DNA of 64,000 nucleotides from Bacteroidota bacterium (GCA_025963725.1 JAOQAE010000002.1:186001-250000); one strand, 5' to 3'; positions 35,830 through 44,855 are shown, numbered from the stretch's first letter. The notes: a model not told the origin generated them from the letters alone. Program-made: numbers and translations.

Positions 35830-37134
35830 TCACTTCTTCATACTCAAAAACACATCCCAGTATTTTTCCTGCGTCATGTTTTCCCAGTGGATCAGGTAAT
35901 AGCGGTACTGGTAGGTCTGGAACTGGCAGAGCACGATCAGCAAAAAGATCAGCGGAACGAACACCCTTTGTGCGATTTTTTTAGAAGCATGCTGAAGCAT
36001 GAACGCGAGCAGCACTGCAAACAAAGGCAGGTATTCCACGTACACCCTTGAAGAAAAGCTGCCTCCGTACCACCAGTTCCACCACGAAGAGAGCACATAC
36101 GTGAGTGCCACAAAAAAGAAGATGAAGGTAAAGAACTCGAATTTTCTTTTTTTGAAGAAGAAATAAATTCCGCCCAAAGCGAGCAGGTAGAGCGGCGTGT
36201 AGAGGAACAATCCTTTCTTATAGCTGAAGAGGATGGAAAAAAAATGAGGATCGTTGAAATGGAAATCCTCGCCGGGGTATGAATCCACCCAGAAATGCCC
36301 GGTTGCAATTTTATAGATGATCAGCTGGATGCTCATGATCAGCAAACAGGAGATCAAACCTCCGAGAAACCAAAACGGATTTTTTTTAATGGTGTTGATG
36401 CCTGTAAGGATCGAATAAAGATCGCCGGCAAGAAAAGGCAGCGCCAGCAGGATCATAAGATTGGCAGGGCGTACCAGGAAAATGATCCCGAGCAGCAGCA
36501 GGCTGATGAACAAGTGCTTGCCCTGTCCCGACATAAATGCCCTCTTTACAAAATAGCAGAACATGGCCATGAAGGCGAAAGAGTAGATGTGCGACATTCC
36601 CATTTCGCAGACCGAATAAAAAAAGAGGTTTGTCCCGAACAAGATCCCGATGATACAAATGCTGCGGAAGCCTTTCCGGATGCGGTACAGGTCGAGGAGC
36701 TTGTCGGTATACCACAATCCCAGCCAGAGATAGAAGATCGCGGCAAGCGTTATAAAGAGCATATAGGTTTGAGAAAATCCTGTGTTGTTAGCTCCGCTTA
36801 TGCTGCTCACCGTATAGGCAAGCAAAAAGAAAGGCGCTTCGGCAAGGGCGGTGCCGCAAAAATATTTATTGATCGTTTTGCTGCCATCCACCTGCACGCG
36901 GTATTCCGATACGAAGTGGGGATCAGCATCCGGGCCCTTTTCAACGGAATCATAAAATCCGAAGTGGAGATCCTGGTAAATGAACACCGCCGGGAGATAG
37001 GCGTAATATCCCTTGGCATCCGCCTCCAGGATGTTCTGCCATTTGTTCTTTCCCCAGTGAATGTTCGTGGTCACAAACACGCAGATGGTGATGCAGAGCA
37101 GGATGATTATTTTCGGATGGAAGAGTTTTTGCAT
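35830..37134 (-). CDS. polytopic membrane protein, possible GT-C type glycosyltransferase
   Basis: A 434-residue integral membrane protein with about 11 hydrophobic segments. I chose the start at 37134 ('MQKLFHPKIIILL'); the upstream ATG at 37164 would encode part of an R5 repeat. The first periplasmic loop has the acidic motif 'LEADAKGYYAYLPAV', as in GT-C mannosyltransferase-like proteins that use lipid-linked sugars. That likeness is only in topology and this motif. 'SSWWNWWYGGSFSSRVYVEY' near residue 365 is a striking aromatic loop. It is transcribed alone. Function is not firmly known. Confidence 0.65.
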   Translation of the reverse strand: MQKLFHPKIIILLCITICVFVTTNIHWGKNKWQNILEADAKGYYAYLPAVFIYQDLHFGFYDSVEKGPDADPHFVSEYRVQVDGSKTINKYFCGTALAEAPFFLLAYTVSSISGANNTGFSQTYMLFITLAAIFYLWLGLWYTDKLLDLYRIRKGFRSICIIGILFGTNLFFYSVCEMGMSHIYSFAFMAMFCYFVKRAFMSGQGKHLFISLLLLGIIFLVRPANLMILLALPFLAGDLYSILTGINTIKKNPFWFLGGLISCLLIMSIQLIIYKIATGHFWVDSYPGEDFHFNDPHFFSILFSYKKGLFLYTPLYLLALGGIYFFFKKRKFEFFTFIFFFVALTYVLSSWWNWWYGGSFSSRVYVEYLPLFAVLLAFMLQHASKKIAQRVFVPLIFLLIVLCQFQTYQYRYYLIHWENMTQEKYWDVFLSMKK

Positions 37135-37158
37135 GAATGTTGGCAATTTTTTTACGAA

Positions 37159-37191
37159 ACACACCCCTAACCCCTCTCAAGAGGGGAATTG
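37159..37191. repeat. R5 single copy upstream of the membrane protein gene
   Basis: 'ACACACCCCTAACCCCTCTC' onward, identical in sequence to the left arm at 24444-24476, here lying 5' of a minus-strand gene rather than 3'. Confidence 0.8.
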
Positions 37192-37243
37192 ATCCTGCAC
37201 AATTTTAAAACTACGGTTTTATTTTAAATCTCAATCATTATGT

Positions 37244-37282
37244 TAACCGTCTCCTAACTACCAGCTTCAAACTCCAAACTAA
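37244..37282. repeat. R7 element at the end of the amidohydrolase gene
   Basis: 'TTAACCGTCTCCTAACTACC' and the following bases resemble 55199-55241 ('CTAACCGTCTCCGAACTACC'). Both sit directly 3' of a minus-strand gene and run into its last codons. Confidence 0.5.
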
Positions 37283-40200
37283 TCTCCATTCTCACAGCCA
37301 CCCATAAAGCTGTTCGTTTCCTCGTGCCATGGAAAATTATTGTTTGCTTTCGGGTTCTCCCAATAGAATTTGCTGCGCTTCACATCGTAATTTCCAAGCT
37401 CGTTCATGGTTTCCGCGTCGAAGAGCCTGCCGTTCACCATTACATATTTTATGCTTTCGGTGTTGCGAATGTTCTCGAGCGGATTTTTATCCATCACCAC
37501 AAGGTCGGCAAGCTTGCCCAGTTCGAGCGATCCTACCTGATCGCCCATGCCGATGTACTGTGCGCCGTTCATGGTGGCGCAGCGGATGGCCTGCAGCGGC
37601 GTCATTCCGCCCATCTGCAGCATCCATAATTCCCAGTGTGCGCCTATTCCCTGGATCTGCCCGTGCGAGCCGAGGTTCACCTTTACACCTGCATCCGCTA
37701 ATTTTTTGCAGGAGCGCGAAACCAGCATCCAGCCGTTCTCATATTCTTCCTCCGGGATTATTTTACGGTGGCGTGAGCGGGAGTCGATCACGGCGCGCGG
37801 AAAATAATTCAGCAGGCGCTTGTTCTCCCATACGTTTGTTTTTTGATACCAGTAGTCTTCGCCGTTAATAGCGCCGTAAGAAACAATAAGCGTAGGAGTG
37901 TAGCCTGTTTTGCTGGCTGCCCATAATTTGATCACATCGTTGCTGAGGTCGGCGATCGGGATGTTATGCTCGATGCCGGTATGGCCATCGAGGATCTCGC
38001 TCATGTTGTGATAAAAGGTTGATCCGCCTTCCGGAACTACCATGATCTGGAGGTCGCGCGCCGCCTGGATCACCTGCTGGCGCTGCTCCCTGCGCGGCTG
38101 GTTGTAGCTTTTCACGGAGAAAGCGCCGAATGCTTTTGTGCGTGCGATGGCAGAGCGTGCATCGTCGAGACTGTTGATCACCGCTTTGAAATCGCCTTCA
38201 GCGCCGTAGAGGATAGTGCCTGTGGAAAAGATCCGCGGCCCTACCATATAGCCCGCCTTTACCATTTCCGATTGTGAGAACACCATTTCGGAAACCGAGG
38301 AAGGGTCATGCGTGGTGGTAACGCCGAATGCAAGGTTCGCATAGTAGCTCCATTGCTTCTGCGGGCTCGGGCCGAGGCGCCAGGTGCTGAGATGCGCGTG
38401 CACATCCACCATCCCGGGCATGATCGTTTTGCCGCTGCAGTCGATCACTTTTGCATCGGCGGGAATTTTCACTTCATCCGCTTTGCCGATCGCTTCAATT
38501 TTATTTTCATTGATGATGATCGTTCCGTTCTCGATCACTTCGTCGCCTTTCATGGTAATGATGCGCGCATTCTTCAATGCAAGCCTTCCTTTCGGCTTGT
38601 CGGAAGGCAGCTGAAGATTTATCTTCACGCCGGTTGAATCCATCGGCAATGCCTTCGCAGGAGCGCCGTCGAGGAACGTGAAATGATCTTTCAGGTCTGT
38701 CGTGAAGTATTCGTCGCTGTAGGTCCAGTGGATCTTTTTGCTGTCGGCGCTGAACTGCAGGTTCAATCCCGCATCCTTCGAAACCTGCGTAACAGGCGCG
38801 GAAGCCATTTGCGCGCTCAGGTCCACAGGCTTTCCGGTAGGAGGGAAAGCCGCTACATAGGCTTTGAACAGCTCGATGAAGGCCACCCATCTGCCATCGG
38901 GGCTGGGCACCACGGAGGTTGCGTATTTGGAAGTGAAGTTTGTCCGCAGGTCTTTGCCTTCGATGGAAATGCTTTTGAACACTTTGTTCTCGCCGTCGGA
39001 GCTTTGGAAAAAAATGCGGTCGCTGCCGATGAAGCGCGGATCGAATCCTTCCTTGGTCACCAGCTTCGGCTGTGCGCCGGCTTTGTTCTCGATCACATAA
39101 ATGCCCGGATCTGTGGAATAAGTAAAGCCCATGTGGTCGTTGCCTTCTTCCTTCTGGAATACGATCCATTTGCCATCCGCTGAAAAGCGTGGTGTGCGGT
39201 AAATTCCCTTTGCAGAAGTGATCTTCACCGGCTTTTTATCCTTCAGGCTCATTTTGTACACAGCACCCATGTTTTCATCATTCCAGGTGGTGTACACTAT
39301 TTCATCTCCCTTAGGAGAGAAAGAAGGCTCAAACTCGAGGTTGGTGCCGGGAGCGGAAGCCTCTGTTGCGGTAAGCCTTACGGGCGTGCCATCCGGAAGG
39401 TCTTTCTTCCAGAGAAAGCCTACGGAATTGAATACGAGTGTTTTTTCATCTGCGGAAACAGTGGCACTGCGGATCACCTTCACGGTGAATTTATCGGGGG
39501 CCACTTCCTGCCGGAATCGCAGTGCATCAATGATCTTATGTTTTGCATGCACCACGAACGGAATTTCTGCGGCGCTTGATTTTGTAACATCCACGTTCAT
39601 GATCTTTCCGTTGGCCCAGATGATGATGTGTGAAGCGTCGAGCCAGTTGAAATTGCTGTACACGCCGAAGATCGCCCATGCTTCCTGCTGATCCTTGCTC
39701 AGCTTATCGTATACCGGCCATTCCTCGCCGGTTTCCATGTTGCGGAGGTACAGTACGGTCGCTGTGCGCACACGCCTTACAAATGCCAGTATTTTGCCGT
39801 CTTTCGAGATCTGCGGGCGAAAAGCGCCGCCCGGTCCGCCGGTTACGGTTTCGATCTCGCCGGTTGTACGGTCGAAGCGTTTGATCACATAGATCTGGCT
39901 GTTGGGATCTTTGTTGTATTGAAAAAATCCGCCCGGGTACATGTCTTCGCTGTAATAAAGGTATTTTCCATCCGCCGAAAGGCAGGGCTCGCCGGCATCC
40001 TGCTGCGCATTCTTCTTAACGGTAAGCTGCGATCCTTCGCCGCCGCTGATGTGGTACATCCACATTTCGCCGGCACCAAGGGAGCGGGTGGAGGAGAAGT
40101 GCTTGCGGGCCACGAGGTACTGTCCGTCGGGGGTCCACACGGCATTGTTCAGCAGGCGGAAGTTTTCGGTAGTTACCTGCTTTGGATCGGTTCCGTCGGC

Positions 40201-40554
40201 ATTCATGGTCCAGATGTTATCGCCGCCGCCTGCATCGCTGGTAAAGGAGATCTTTTTGCCGTCGGGGCTGAAGCGCGGCTGCACTTCGTAGGGGAAGCCG
40301 CTGCGGAGCACTTTGGCCTCGCCGCCTGCAACAGGCATGGAGTAAATGTCGCCGAGCATATCAAACACTATTGTTTTACCGTCGGGACTGATGTCGAGCC
40401 CCATCCAGGTGCCTTCGCTGGTGGTGATCTCCACTTCGGCGGATGTGCCTTTGGGATTGGAAACATCCCATTTTTTTTCCTTTTCCTTGTCGGATTGTGC
40501 AAAAATGCCGCTGCTGAAGAGCGTTGCGGCGAGCAATAATTTATAAGAATTCAT
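37279..40554 (-). CDS. secreted amidohydrolase with N-terminal PD40 (TolB-like) propeller
   Basis: A 1091-residue exported protein with a signal peptide ending 'FSSGIFAQ'. Residues ~45-640 are WD40-like PD40 beta-propeller repeats ('DISPDGKTIVFDMLGDIYSM', 'RFSPDGKKISFTSDAGG', 'SPDGRWVAFIELF'). Residues ~655-1060 are an amidohydrolase barrel with metal ligands H719 and H721 ('VDVHAHL'), and 'NLGSHGQIQGIG' and 'GKLADLVVMDKNPLENI' near the end. It should hydrolyse a cyclic amide, peptide or related C-N bond in the periplasm or outside; the substrate is unknown. Length fits this fused family. It is transcribed alone. Confidence 0.9.
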   Translation of the reverse strand: MNSYKLLLAATLFSSGIFAQSDKEKEKKWDVSNPKGTSAEVEITTSEGTWMGLDISPDGKTIVFDMLGDIYSMPVAGGEAKVLRSGFPYEVQPRFSPDGKKISFTSDAGGGDNIWTMNADGTDPKQVTTENFRLLNNAVWTPDGQYLVARKHFSSTRSLGAGEMWMYHISGGEGSQLTVKKNAQQDAGEPCLSADGKYLYYSEDMYPGGFFQYNKDPNSQIYVIKRFDRTTGEIETVTGGPGGAFRPQISKDGKILAFVRRVRTATVLYLRNMETGEEWPVYDKLSKDQQEAWAIFGVYSNFNWLDASHIIIWANGKIMNVDVTKSSAAEIPFVVHAKHKIIDALRFRQEVAPDKFTVKVIRSATVSADEKTLVFNSVGFLWKKDLPDGTPVRLTATEASAPGTNLEFEPSFSPKGDEIVYTTWNDENMGAVYKMSLKDKKPVKITSAKGIYRTPRFSADGKWIVFQKEEGNDHMGFTYSTDPGIYVIENKAGAQPKLVTKEGFDPRFIGSDRIFFQSSDGENKVFKSISIEGKDLRTNFTSKYATSVVPSPDGRWVAFIELFKAYVAAFPPTGKPVDLSAQMASAPVTQVSKDAGLNLQFSADSKKIHWTYSDEYFTTDLKDHFTFLDGAPAKALPMDSTGVKINLQLPSDKPKGRLALKNARIITMKGDEVIENGTIIINENKIEAIGKADEVKIPADAKVIDCSGKTIMPGMVDVHAHLSTWRLGPSPQKQWSYYANLAFGVTTTHDPSSVSEMVFSQSEMVKAGYMVGPRIFSTGTILYGAEGDFKAVINSLDDARSAIARTKAFGAFSVKSYNQPRREQRQQVIQAARDLQIMVVPEGGSTFYHNMSEILDGHTGIEHNIPIADLSNDVIKLWAASKTGYTPTLIVSYGAINGEDYWYQKTNVWENKRLLNYFPRAVIDSRSRHRKIIPEEEYENGWMLVSRSCKKLADAGVKVNLGSHGQIQGIGAHWELWMLQMGGMTPLQAIRCATMNGAQYIGMGDQVGSLELGKLADLVVMDKNPLENIRNTESIKYVMVNGRLFDAETMNELGNYDVKRSKFYWENPKANNNFPWHEETNSFMGGCENGD

Positions 40555-40624
40555 TGTGTAATGTTTGAAGGACTAAATAAGGAATAAAAAATGAGATTTT
40601 GGCTAAAAAATGATGAGCGGTTTT

Positions 40625-42589
40625 CTACAATCCGATCCCGAGCACCGTTACATCATCTACCTGCTCGTTATTGCCTTTCCATTCTTTCAGCGTTTTGCCA
40701 AGCAGCGACCTTTGTTCGGCAAAGGGCCTGCTGCTCATGTTGCTTAGGAGCTCTTTAAGTGACCTTTTCATGAACTTTTTACCTTTGCTTCCGCCAAACT
40801 GGTCGGCAAAGCCATCGGTAACAAGGTAAAGGCGGTCGCCCGGCTGCCATTCCATATTGAAAAGGCGGAAGTTTTCATTGCCTCCCTGGCCTACAGGCAT
40901 GCGGTCGTGATCGAAATCTATCACGTTGCCGCTGCGCACCAAAATTGGCGTATTGTTAGCGGCAGCGTAGGTGATCCGGCCGCTTGTCCGGTTAAAGCAG
41001 AGGAGGATGCCATCGAAGCCGTCCTTCTGCTCTTCCTTTCCAAGGGAAGTGATCAGCCTGTTGCGCACGTAATCGAATACTTTATCGGGGCTGTAAATCT
41101 GTTTTTCGTTAATGGCCTCGTTGAGGAAATTTGAATTGAGGAGGCTCATGAATGCGCCGGGAACGCCATGACCAGTGCTGTCGCATACAGCGATAAAGAC
41201 CAGTTCTTCCTTTTCCCTGATGCGGGCGCTCCAGTAAAAATCGCCGCTTACAATATCTTTGGGCTGGAAGAAAATAAAATGTTCGCTGAACACTTCCCGG
41301 ATCATGTTCTCGTTCAGCAATGCCTGCTGAATGCGCTTTGCATAGGTGATCGAATCGAGGATCTCTTTCTGCTTTTCATCCACAAGCATTTTCTGCCTGG
41401 TGATCTCTTTTTTCTGGAGCTGGGAAATGCGGAACCGCTTGTATAAAAGAAGAAGGAAGATGAGCACAAGGACCACGATCAGGAGGAGAAAATACCGGAT
41501 GGTGTTGCTTCTTTTGATCTGCTCGCCCTGCTTTTCTATGTGGGCTACCTGTACAAGGCTGTCGTTCAGGTGGCTGGAGGCGAGGCTGAACATCAGCTCT
41601 TTCTGCTGGATCTGGCTTTCCACTTCCTTCTTAAAAAGGTCGGAGTTGATACTGTGCAGCAGCTTGTAATAATGATAGGCCTGCGGAATATTGTTATGTT
41701 TCTCATGAAAGGAGGCGAAGGCCAAATACAGGCCTTTCAGGTGTTCGTTATAAACGGCGGTATCGGTATAGCTGAGGCTGCTTTGAAGCGCTGCAAGCTC
41801 TTTTGCCGGCTCATGCATTTGTTCATAGAGGTTCGCCATGGCCACGTAAGCTTCAGCCTTGTTGAGGCTGCTGCCGAATTTCAGCTTGAGCTCAAGCGCC
41901 TGCTTAAAGTAGGGCATTGCCTTATCGTAATGTCCCTGGTTGTATTCCACAAGCCCGAGGTTGTTGCAGGCATAGGCAATACTGGCGGAATCCCTGGTGG
42001 CAATGTTAATTGCCATGGCCTTCGTGAAATACTCTTTTGCCGCATCGAACTTCAGCTGCACGGCGTTCACGCTTCCGAGGTTGTTGTAGATATCGGCAAG
42101 GGAGGAGCGGTCGTCATGGATCAGGCTGTTCAGCGTAAGCGCGAGCTTGTAGCTGGCCTCGGCCTTCGGGTAATCGCTGTTGTTGAAAAAGGTGTTTCCG
42201 CGGTTGAGGTAAACACTGCGCTGCCCAACTGCATTGCCGATCTTCTGGTTGATCTTCAGCGCCTTTTCGAAGCTTTCCAGGGCTTTGGTAACATCGCCCA
42301 CGTAGTTGTACAGGTTGCCTGCATAATTATAAGCGTAGGCCCTGAATTTTTCATTGCGGATGGCGTTGGCCCTGTTCAGCGCCGAATCAATGTAGTTAAA
42401 GCCTCTGCCGGCATTGTTCTCATCGATATATGCATCGGCAACAGCGCAGGCCAGCTGAACGTATGCCGTATCGGTTTTGCCCTGAAGGAGTCGGGCGAGG
42501 CTGTCGGCTTTCCCGGCCGTCAGCCTGACGCTAAAGCACATGAACAGCGTGGAAAGAATAATAAAGGGAAATGGTATAAAGCGCTTCAC
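40625..42589 (-). CDS. TPR sensor protein with SpoIIE/PP2C phosphatase domain
   Basis: A 654-residue protein. The start is GTG (MKRFIPFPF), beginning a signal or anchor. Residues ~30-320 are TPR repeats ('AYAYNYAGNLYNYVGDVTKA', 'IYNNLGSVNAVQLKFDAAKE'). A membrane segment ('LLLIVVLVLIFLLLLY') is near residue 370, then a linker helix, then a SpoIIE-type Ser/Thr phosphatase (~430-654) with metal-site motifs 'DSTGHGVPGAFMS' and 'LVTDGFADQFGG'. Periplasmic TPRs with a cytosolic phosphatase suggest signalling across the membrane; partners of the RsbV/RsbW kind are not nearby. A second SpoIIE protein is at 52346. Confidence 0.88.
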   Translation of the reverse strand: MKRFIPFPFIILSTLFMCFSVRLTAGKADSLARLLQGKTDTAYVQLACAVADAYIDENNAGRGFNYIDSALNRANAIRNEKFRAYAYNYAGNLYNYVGDVTKALESFEKALKINQKIGNAVGQRSVYLNRGNTFFNNSDYPKAEASYKLALTLNSLIHDDRSSLADIYNNLGSVNAVQLKFDAAKEYFTKAMAINIATRDSASIAYACNNLGLVEYNQGHYDKAMPYFKQALELKLKFGSSLNKAEAYVAMANLYEQMHEPAKELAALQSSLSYTDTAVYNEHLKGLYLAFASFHEKHNNIPQAYHYYKLLHSINSDLFKKEVESQIQQKELMFSLASSHLNDSLVQVAHIEKQGEQIKRSNTIRYFLLLIVVLVLIFLLLLYKRFRISQLQKKEITRQKMLVDEKQKEILDSITYAKRIQQALLNENMIREVFSEHFIFFQPKDIVSGDFYWSARIREKEELVFIAVCDSTGHGVPGAFMSLLNSNFLNEAINEKQIYSPDKVFDYVRNRLITSLGKEEQKDGFDGILLCFNRTSGRITYAAANNTPILVRSGNVIDFDHDRMPVGQGGNENFRLFNMEWQPGDRLYLVTDGFADQFGGSKGKKFMKRSLKELLSNMSSRPFAEQRSLLGKTLKEWKGNNEQVDDVTVLGIGL

Positions 42590-42742
42590 CGGGGTATTGA
42601 TTTGAGGTAAATATACTGATAATAATGGTTTGGAAATGAAGCAAGATGAAAGGGACGTACGTTAATGATGGTAGGTTAATATATCTGATTGTTAGCTATT
42701 TAGAAGGCGTTTTGAGATAATGGCCTGATTAACGAATAAAAA

Positions 42743-42779
42743 GATCCTTCGACTCCACTACGTTCCGCTCAGGATGACA
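42743..42779. repeat. R2 single copy
   Basis: 'TTCCGCTCAGGATGACA' end of the R2 family preceded by 'GATCCTTCGACTCC', between divergent genes. The rest of the gap 42590-42822 is AT-rich with nothing else seen. Confidence 0.65.
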
Positions 42780-42810
42780 CGCTGCTAAAAAAACGGATTG
42801 ATTAATTTTA

Positions 42811-42818
42811 TATCTTCG
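42811..42818 (+). promoter_or_regulatory. -7-like box four bases before a small gene
   Basis: TATCTTCG differs by one base from TAnnTTTG and ends four bases before the ATG at 42823. Confidence 0.35.
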
Positions 42819-42822
42819 CAGC

Positions 42823-42969
42823 ATGAAAAAATCGGTTTTTAAGCTGCTGGCGAAGATCAACAAGGCGATCCTGCCAAAGTACTACAAGCGGGACCTTAAG
42901 GGCCTGAAAAAGTGGGAAATGGCGATCGTGGGGTATAAGTACTGGGTAACGACGAATTCACTGGATTAG
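42823..42969 (+). CDS. small basic protein of 48 residues
   Basis: A 48-residue Lys-rich protein starting 'MKKSVFKLLAKINKAILPKY' and ending 'YWVTTNSLD'. I recall very similar small proteins across Bacteroidota, sometimes misannotated as SsrA-binding protein; SmpB is about 150 residues, so that label is wrong. It is short, but the start has a near-consensus -7 box and the composition is like a real basic helical protein. Basic and aromatic residues suggest nucleic-acid or ribosome contact, which is unproven. rpmE2 follows 194 bases downstream from its own promoter. Confidence 0.65.
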   Translation: MKKSVFKLLAKINKAILPKYYKRDLKGLKKWEMAIVGYKYWVTTNSLD

Positions 42970-43009
42970 GTGGGAGTCGGGAGAGCGGAGATAAGAGTGC
43001 CCTCGCTCG

Positions 43010-43084
43010 TTTCTCGACTTCGCTCGAAATGACCGGCACACAGATTCGTAATTCGTAAATTCGTAACGATTCGCGATCCGTACC
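43010..43084. repeat. R3 half-element and R6 AT-rich element
   Basis: 'TTCTCGACTTCGCTCGAAAT' (R3 type, about 43010-43033), followed by 'AATTCGTAAATTCGTAACGA' and 'TTCGCGATCCGTACC' (R6 type, 43044-43084). It lies directly upstream of the rpmE2 promoter. Confidence 0.6.
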
Positions 43085-43104
43085 TAAAAAAAAGTAATAA
43101 AAAA

Positions 43105-43134
43105 TTGCAGTTTATATGAAAATATGTATCTTTG
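43105..43134 (+). promoter_or_regulatory. rpmE2 promoter
   Basis: TTG (43105-43107), exactly 19 bases, TATCTTTG (43127-43134). A perfect Bacteroidota sigma-A type promoter, 29 bases before the ATG. Confidence 0.8.
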
Positions 43135-43163
43135 CAATCCGAAATTAAAAATAGAATAAAAAA

Positions 43164-43421
43164 ATGAAACCAGGAATTCACCCAGAAAATTACCGTTTAG
43201 TGGTATTTAAAGATATGAGTAATGATTACTCTTTCATCACAAAATCATGCGTTGATACTAAAGAAACCATTAAATGGGAAGATGGTAACGAGTATCCTGT
43301 TGTAAAATTGGAGATCTCCCACATGAGCCACCCTTTTTACACTGGTAAAGTTAAATTGGTGGATACTGCAGGCCGCGTTGATAAATTCCGCAACCGCTAC
43401 GCTAAAAAAGCTTCAGAATAA
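43164..43421 (+). CDS. rpmE2: 50S ribosomal protein L31, type B
   Basis: An 85-residue ribosomal protein of the zinc-independent type B: it opens '[20 protein letters not shown]' and has only one cysteine ('SCVDTKETI') instead of the CxxC zinc ribbon of type A. '[20 protein letters not shown]' near the end is the L31 core. The gene has a perfect promoter, a strong terminator and stands alone. Its coding sequence avoids the GC-rich codons of its neighbours, as is common for highly expressed genes. Confidence 0.97.
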   Translation: MKPGIHPENYRLVVFKDMSNDYSFITKSCVDTKETIKWEDGNEYPVVKLEISHMSHPFYTGKVKLVDTAGRVDKFRNRYAKKASE

Positions 43422-43443
43422 TAAGTTTATAAAGGTGTATATG

Positions 43444-43476
43444 AAGATCCCTTTCCGGTTTCCGGGAGGGGATCTT
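43444..43476 (+). terminator. rpmE2 terminator
   Basis: AAGATCCC (43444-43451) pairs with GGGATCTT (43469-43476); an inner CCGG-TTT-CCGG extends the stem; TTGTTTT follows. It lies 22 bases after the stop. Confidence 0.8.
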
Positions 43477-43501
43477 TGTTTTAAAAATTGTCCATAAGTG
43501 T

Positions 43502-43531
43502 TTGTATTCACCAATAAAAAACATACTTTTG
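43502..43531 (+). promoter_or_regulatory. sucC promoter
   Basis: TTG (43502-43504), exactly 19 bases, TACTTTTG (43524-43531), a full consensus match 29 bases before the ATG at 43561. Confidence 0.8.
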
Positions 43532-43560
43532 GAACTCTTAATTAAAAACAAGCAAACGTT

Positions 43561-44772
43561 ATGAACATACACGAGTATCAGGGTAAGGCCATTTTGAAAA
43601 GTTTTGGTGTTGCCATCCAGGAAGGTATTGTTGCCGATACGCCGGAGCAAGCGGTGGAAGCTGCAAAAGAATTGCAAAAAACGACCGGCACAGGCTGGTG
43701 GGTTGTGAAATCACAGATCCATGCAGGCGGACGCGGTAAAGGAAAGATCGCCGGAACTGAACAGCGCGGCGTTGCATTGGCAAAATCACTGGATGATGTA
43801 AAAACCATTTCCAAAAACATACTCGGCAACCAGCTCATTACACTGCAGACAGGTGAAAAAGGGAAAAAAGTGAACAAGGTGCTGATCGCGCAGGATGTAT
43901 ATTACCCGGGCGACTCGGAAACCAAGGAATATTATGTGAGCGTTCTGCTCGACCGCTCCAAAGGCCGCAATACCATCATGTATTCAACCGAAGGCGGAAT
44001 GGACATTGAAACCGTTGCACACGACACTCCTCATCTGATCTTCAAGGAAGAGATCGATCCGAAAGTGGGATTGCGCGATTTCCAGTGCCGCAAGATCGCA
44101 TTCAACCTGGGCTTGTCGGGAGAAGCGATGAAGCAAATGACAAAATTTATCGCATCGCTTTACAAAGCATACGAATCAACGGATTCATCTATGTTCGAGA
44201 TCAACCCGGTGCTGAAAACGTCCGACAATAAGATCATTGCTGTGGATTCAAAAGTTACATTCGATGGCAACGGGCTGTTCCGTCACCCTGATTATGCTGC
44301 TTTACGCGATACTTCGGAAGAAGATCCTACGGAAGTGGAAGCAGGCGAGTTCGGACTGAACTATGTGAAGCTCGACGGTAACGTTGGCTGCATGGTGAAC
44401 GGTGCAGGGCTTGCAATGGCTACCATGGACATCATTAAATTATCGGGCGGCGAGCCTGCCAACTTCCTCGATGTTGGAGGTACTGCAAATGCAGCACGCG
44501 TGGAGCAGGCATTCCGCATCATTTTAAAGGACCCGAAAGTAAAAGCGATCCTCGTGAACATCTTCGGCGGGATCGTTCGTTGCGACCGCGTTGCACAAGG
44601 AATCGTGGATGCGTATAAAAACATGGGAACAGTCAACGTTCCGATCATCATCCGCTTACAGGGAACAAATGCCGTGGAAGCGAAAAAGATCATTGATGAG
44701 TCAGGCTTGAAAGTGTTCTCTGCAATTGCATTGCAGGAAGCTGCCGACCTGGTGAAGAAAGTGCTGAGCTAA
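43561..44772 (+). CDS. sucC: succinate-CoA ligase, beta subunit
   Basis: A 403-residue beta subunit of succinyl-CoA synthetase, the TCA-cycle enzyme making ATP or GTP from succinyl-CoA. Residues 1-230 are the ATP-grasp domain ('MNIHEYQGKAILKSFGV', 'KSQIHAGGRGKGKIAG'). Residues ~250-403 are the ligase domain with 'LDVGGTANAARVEQAF' and 'VNIFGGIVRCDRVAQGIV'. All family blocks are present. The alpha subunit gene sucD is not next to it; separate sucC and sucD would be in line with some Bacteroidota. A perfect promoter and a strong terminator make it a single-gene unit. Confidence 0.97.
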   Translation: MNIHEYQGKAILKSFGVAIQEGIVADTPEQAVEAAKELQKTTGTGWWVVKSQIHAGGRGKGKIAGTEQRGVALAKSLDDVKTISKNILGNQLITLQTGEKGKKVNKVLIAQDVYYPGDSETKEYYVSVLLDRSKGRNTIMYSTEGGMDIETVAHDTPHLIFKEEIDPKVGLRDFQCRKIAFNLGLSGEAMKQMTKFIASLYKAYESTDSSMFEINPVLKTSDNKIIAVDSKVTFDGNGLFRHPDYAALRDTSEEDPTEVEAGEFGLNYVKLDGNVGCMVNGAGLAMATMDIIKLSGGEPANFLDVGGTANAARVEQAFRIILKDPKVKAILVNIFGGIVRCDRVAQGIVDAYKNMGTVNVPIIIRLQGTNAVEAKKIIDESGLKVFSAIALQEAADLVKKVLS

Positions 44773-44796
44773 TCTAAGCCAATACAAAATAAAACG

Positions 44797-44830
44797 AAAC
44801 GATCCTTCCCAAAAATGGGAAGGATCGTTT
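44797..44830. terminator. bidirectional terminator between convergent genes
   Basis: A perfect 15-bp stem (44797-44811 with 44816-44830) and AAAA loop, followed by TGTTTTT on the plus strand and flanked by a T-rich run on the minus strand. It serves sucC and the convergent gene ending at 44856. Confidence 0.9.
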
Positions 44831-44855
44831 TGTTTTTAATGCATATCGAATGCTT

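Noticed and set aside
36295-37170. A 291-codon open frame opposite the polytopic membrane protein gene
   Set aside because: It is antisense and charged; the minus-strand frame has clear membrane segments and is the real gene.
41540-42610. A 356-codon open frame opposite the TPR-SpoIIE gene
   Set aside because: It is antisense to a gene with readable TPR and phosphatase motifs and has no recognisable domain.
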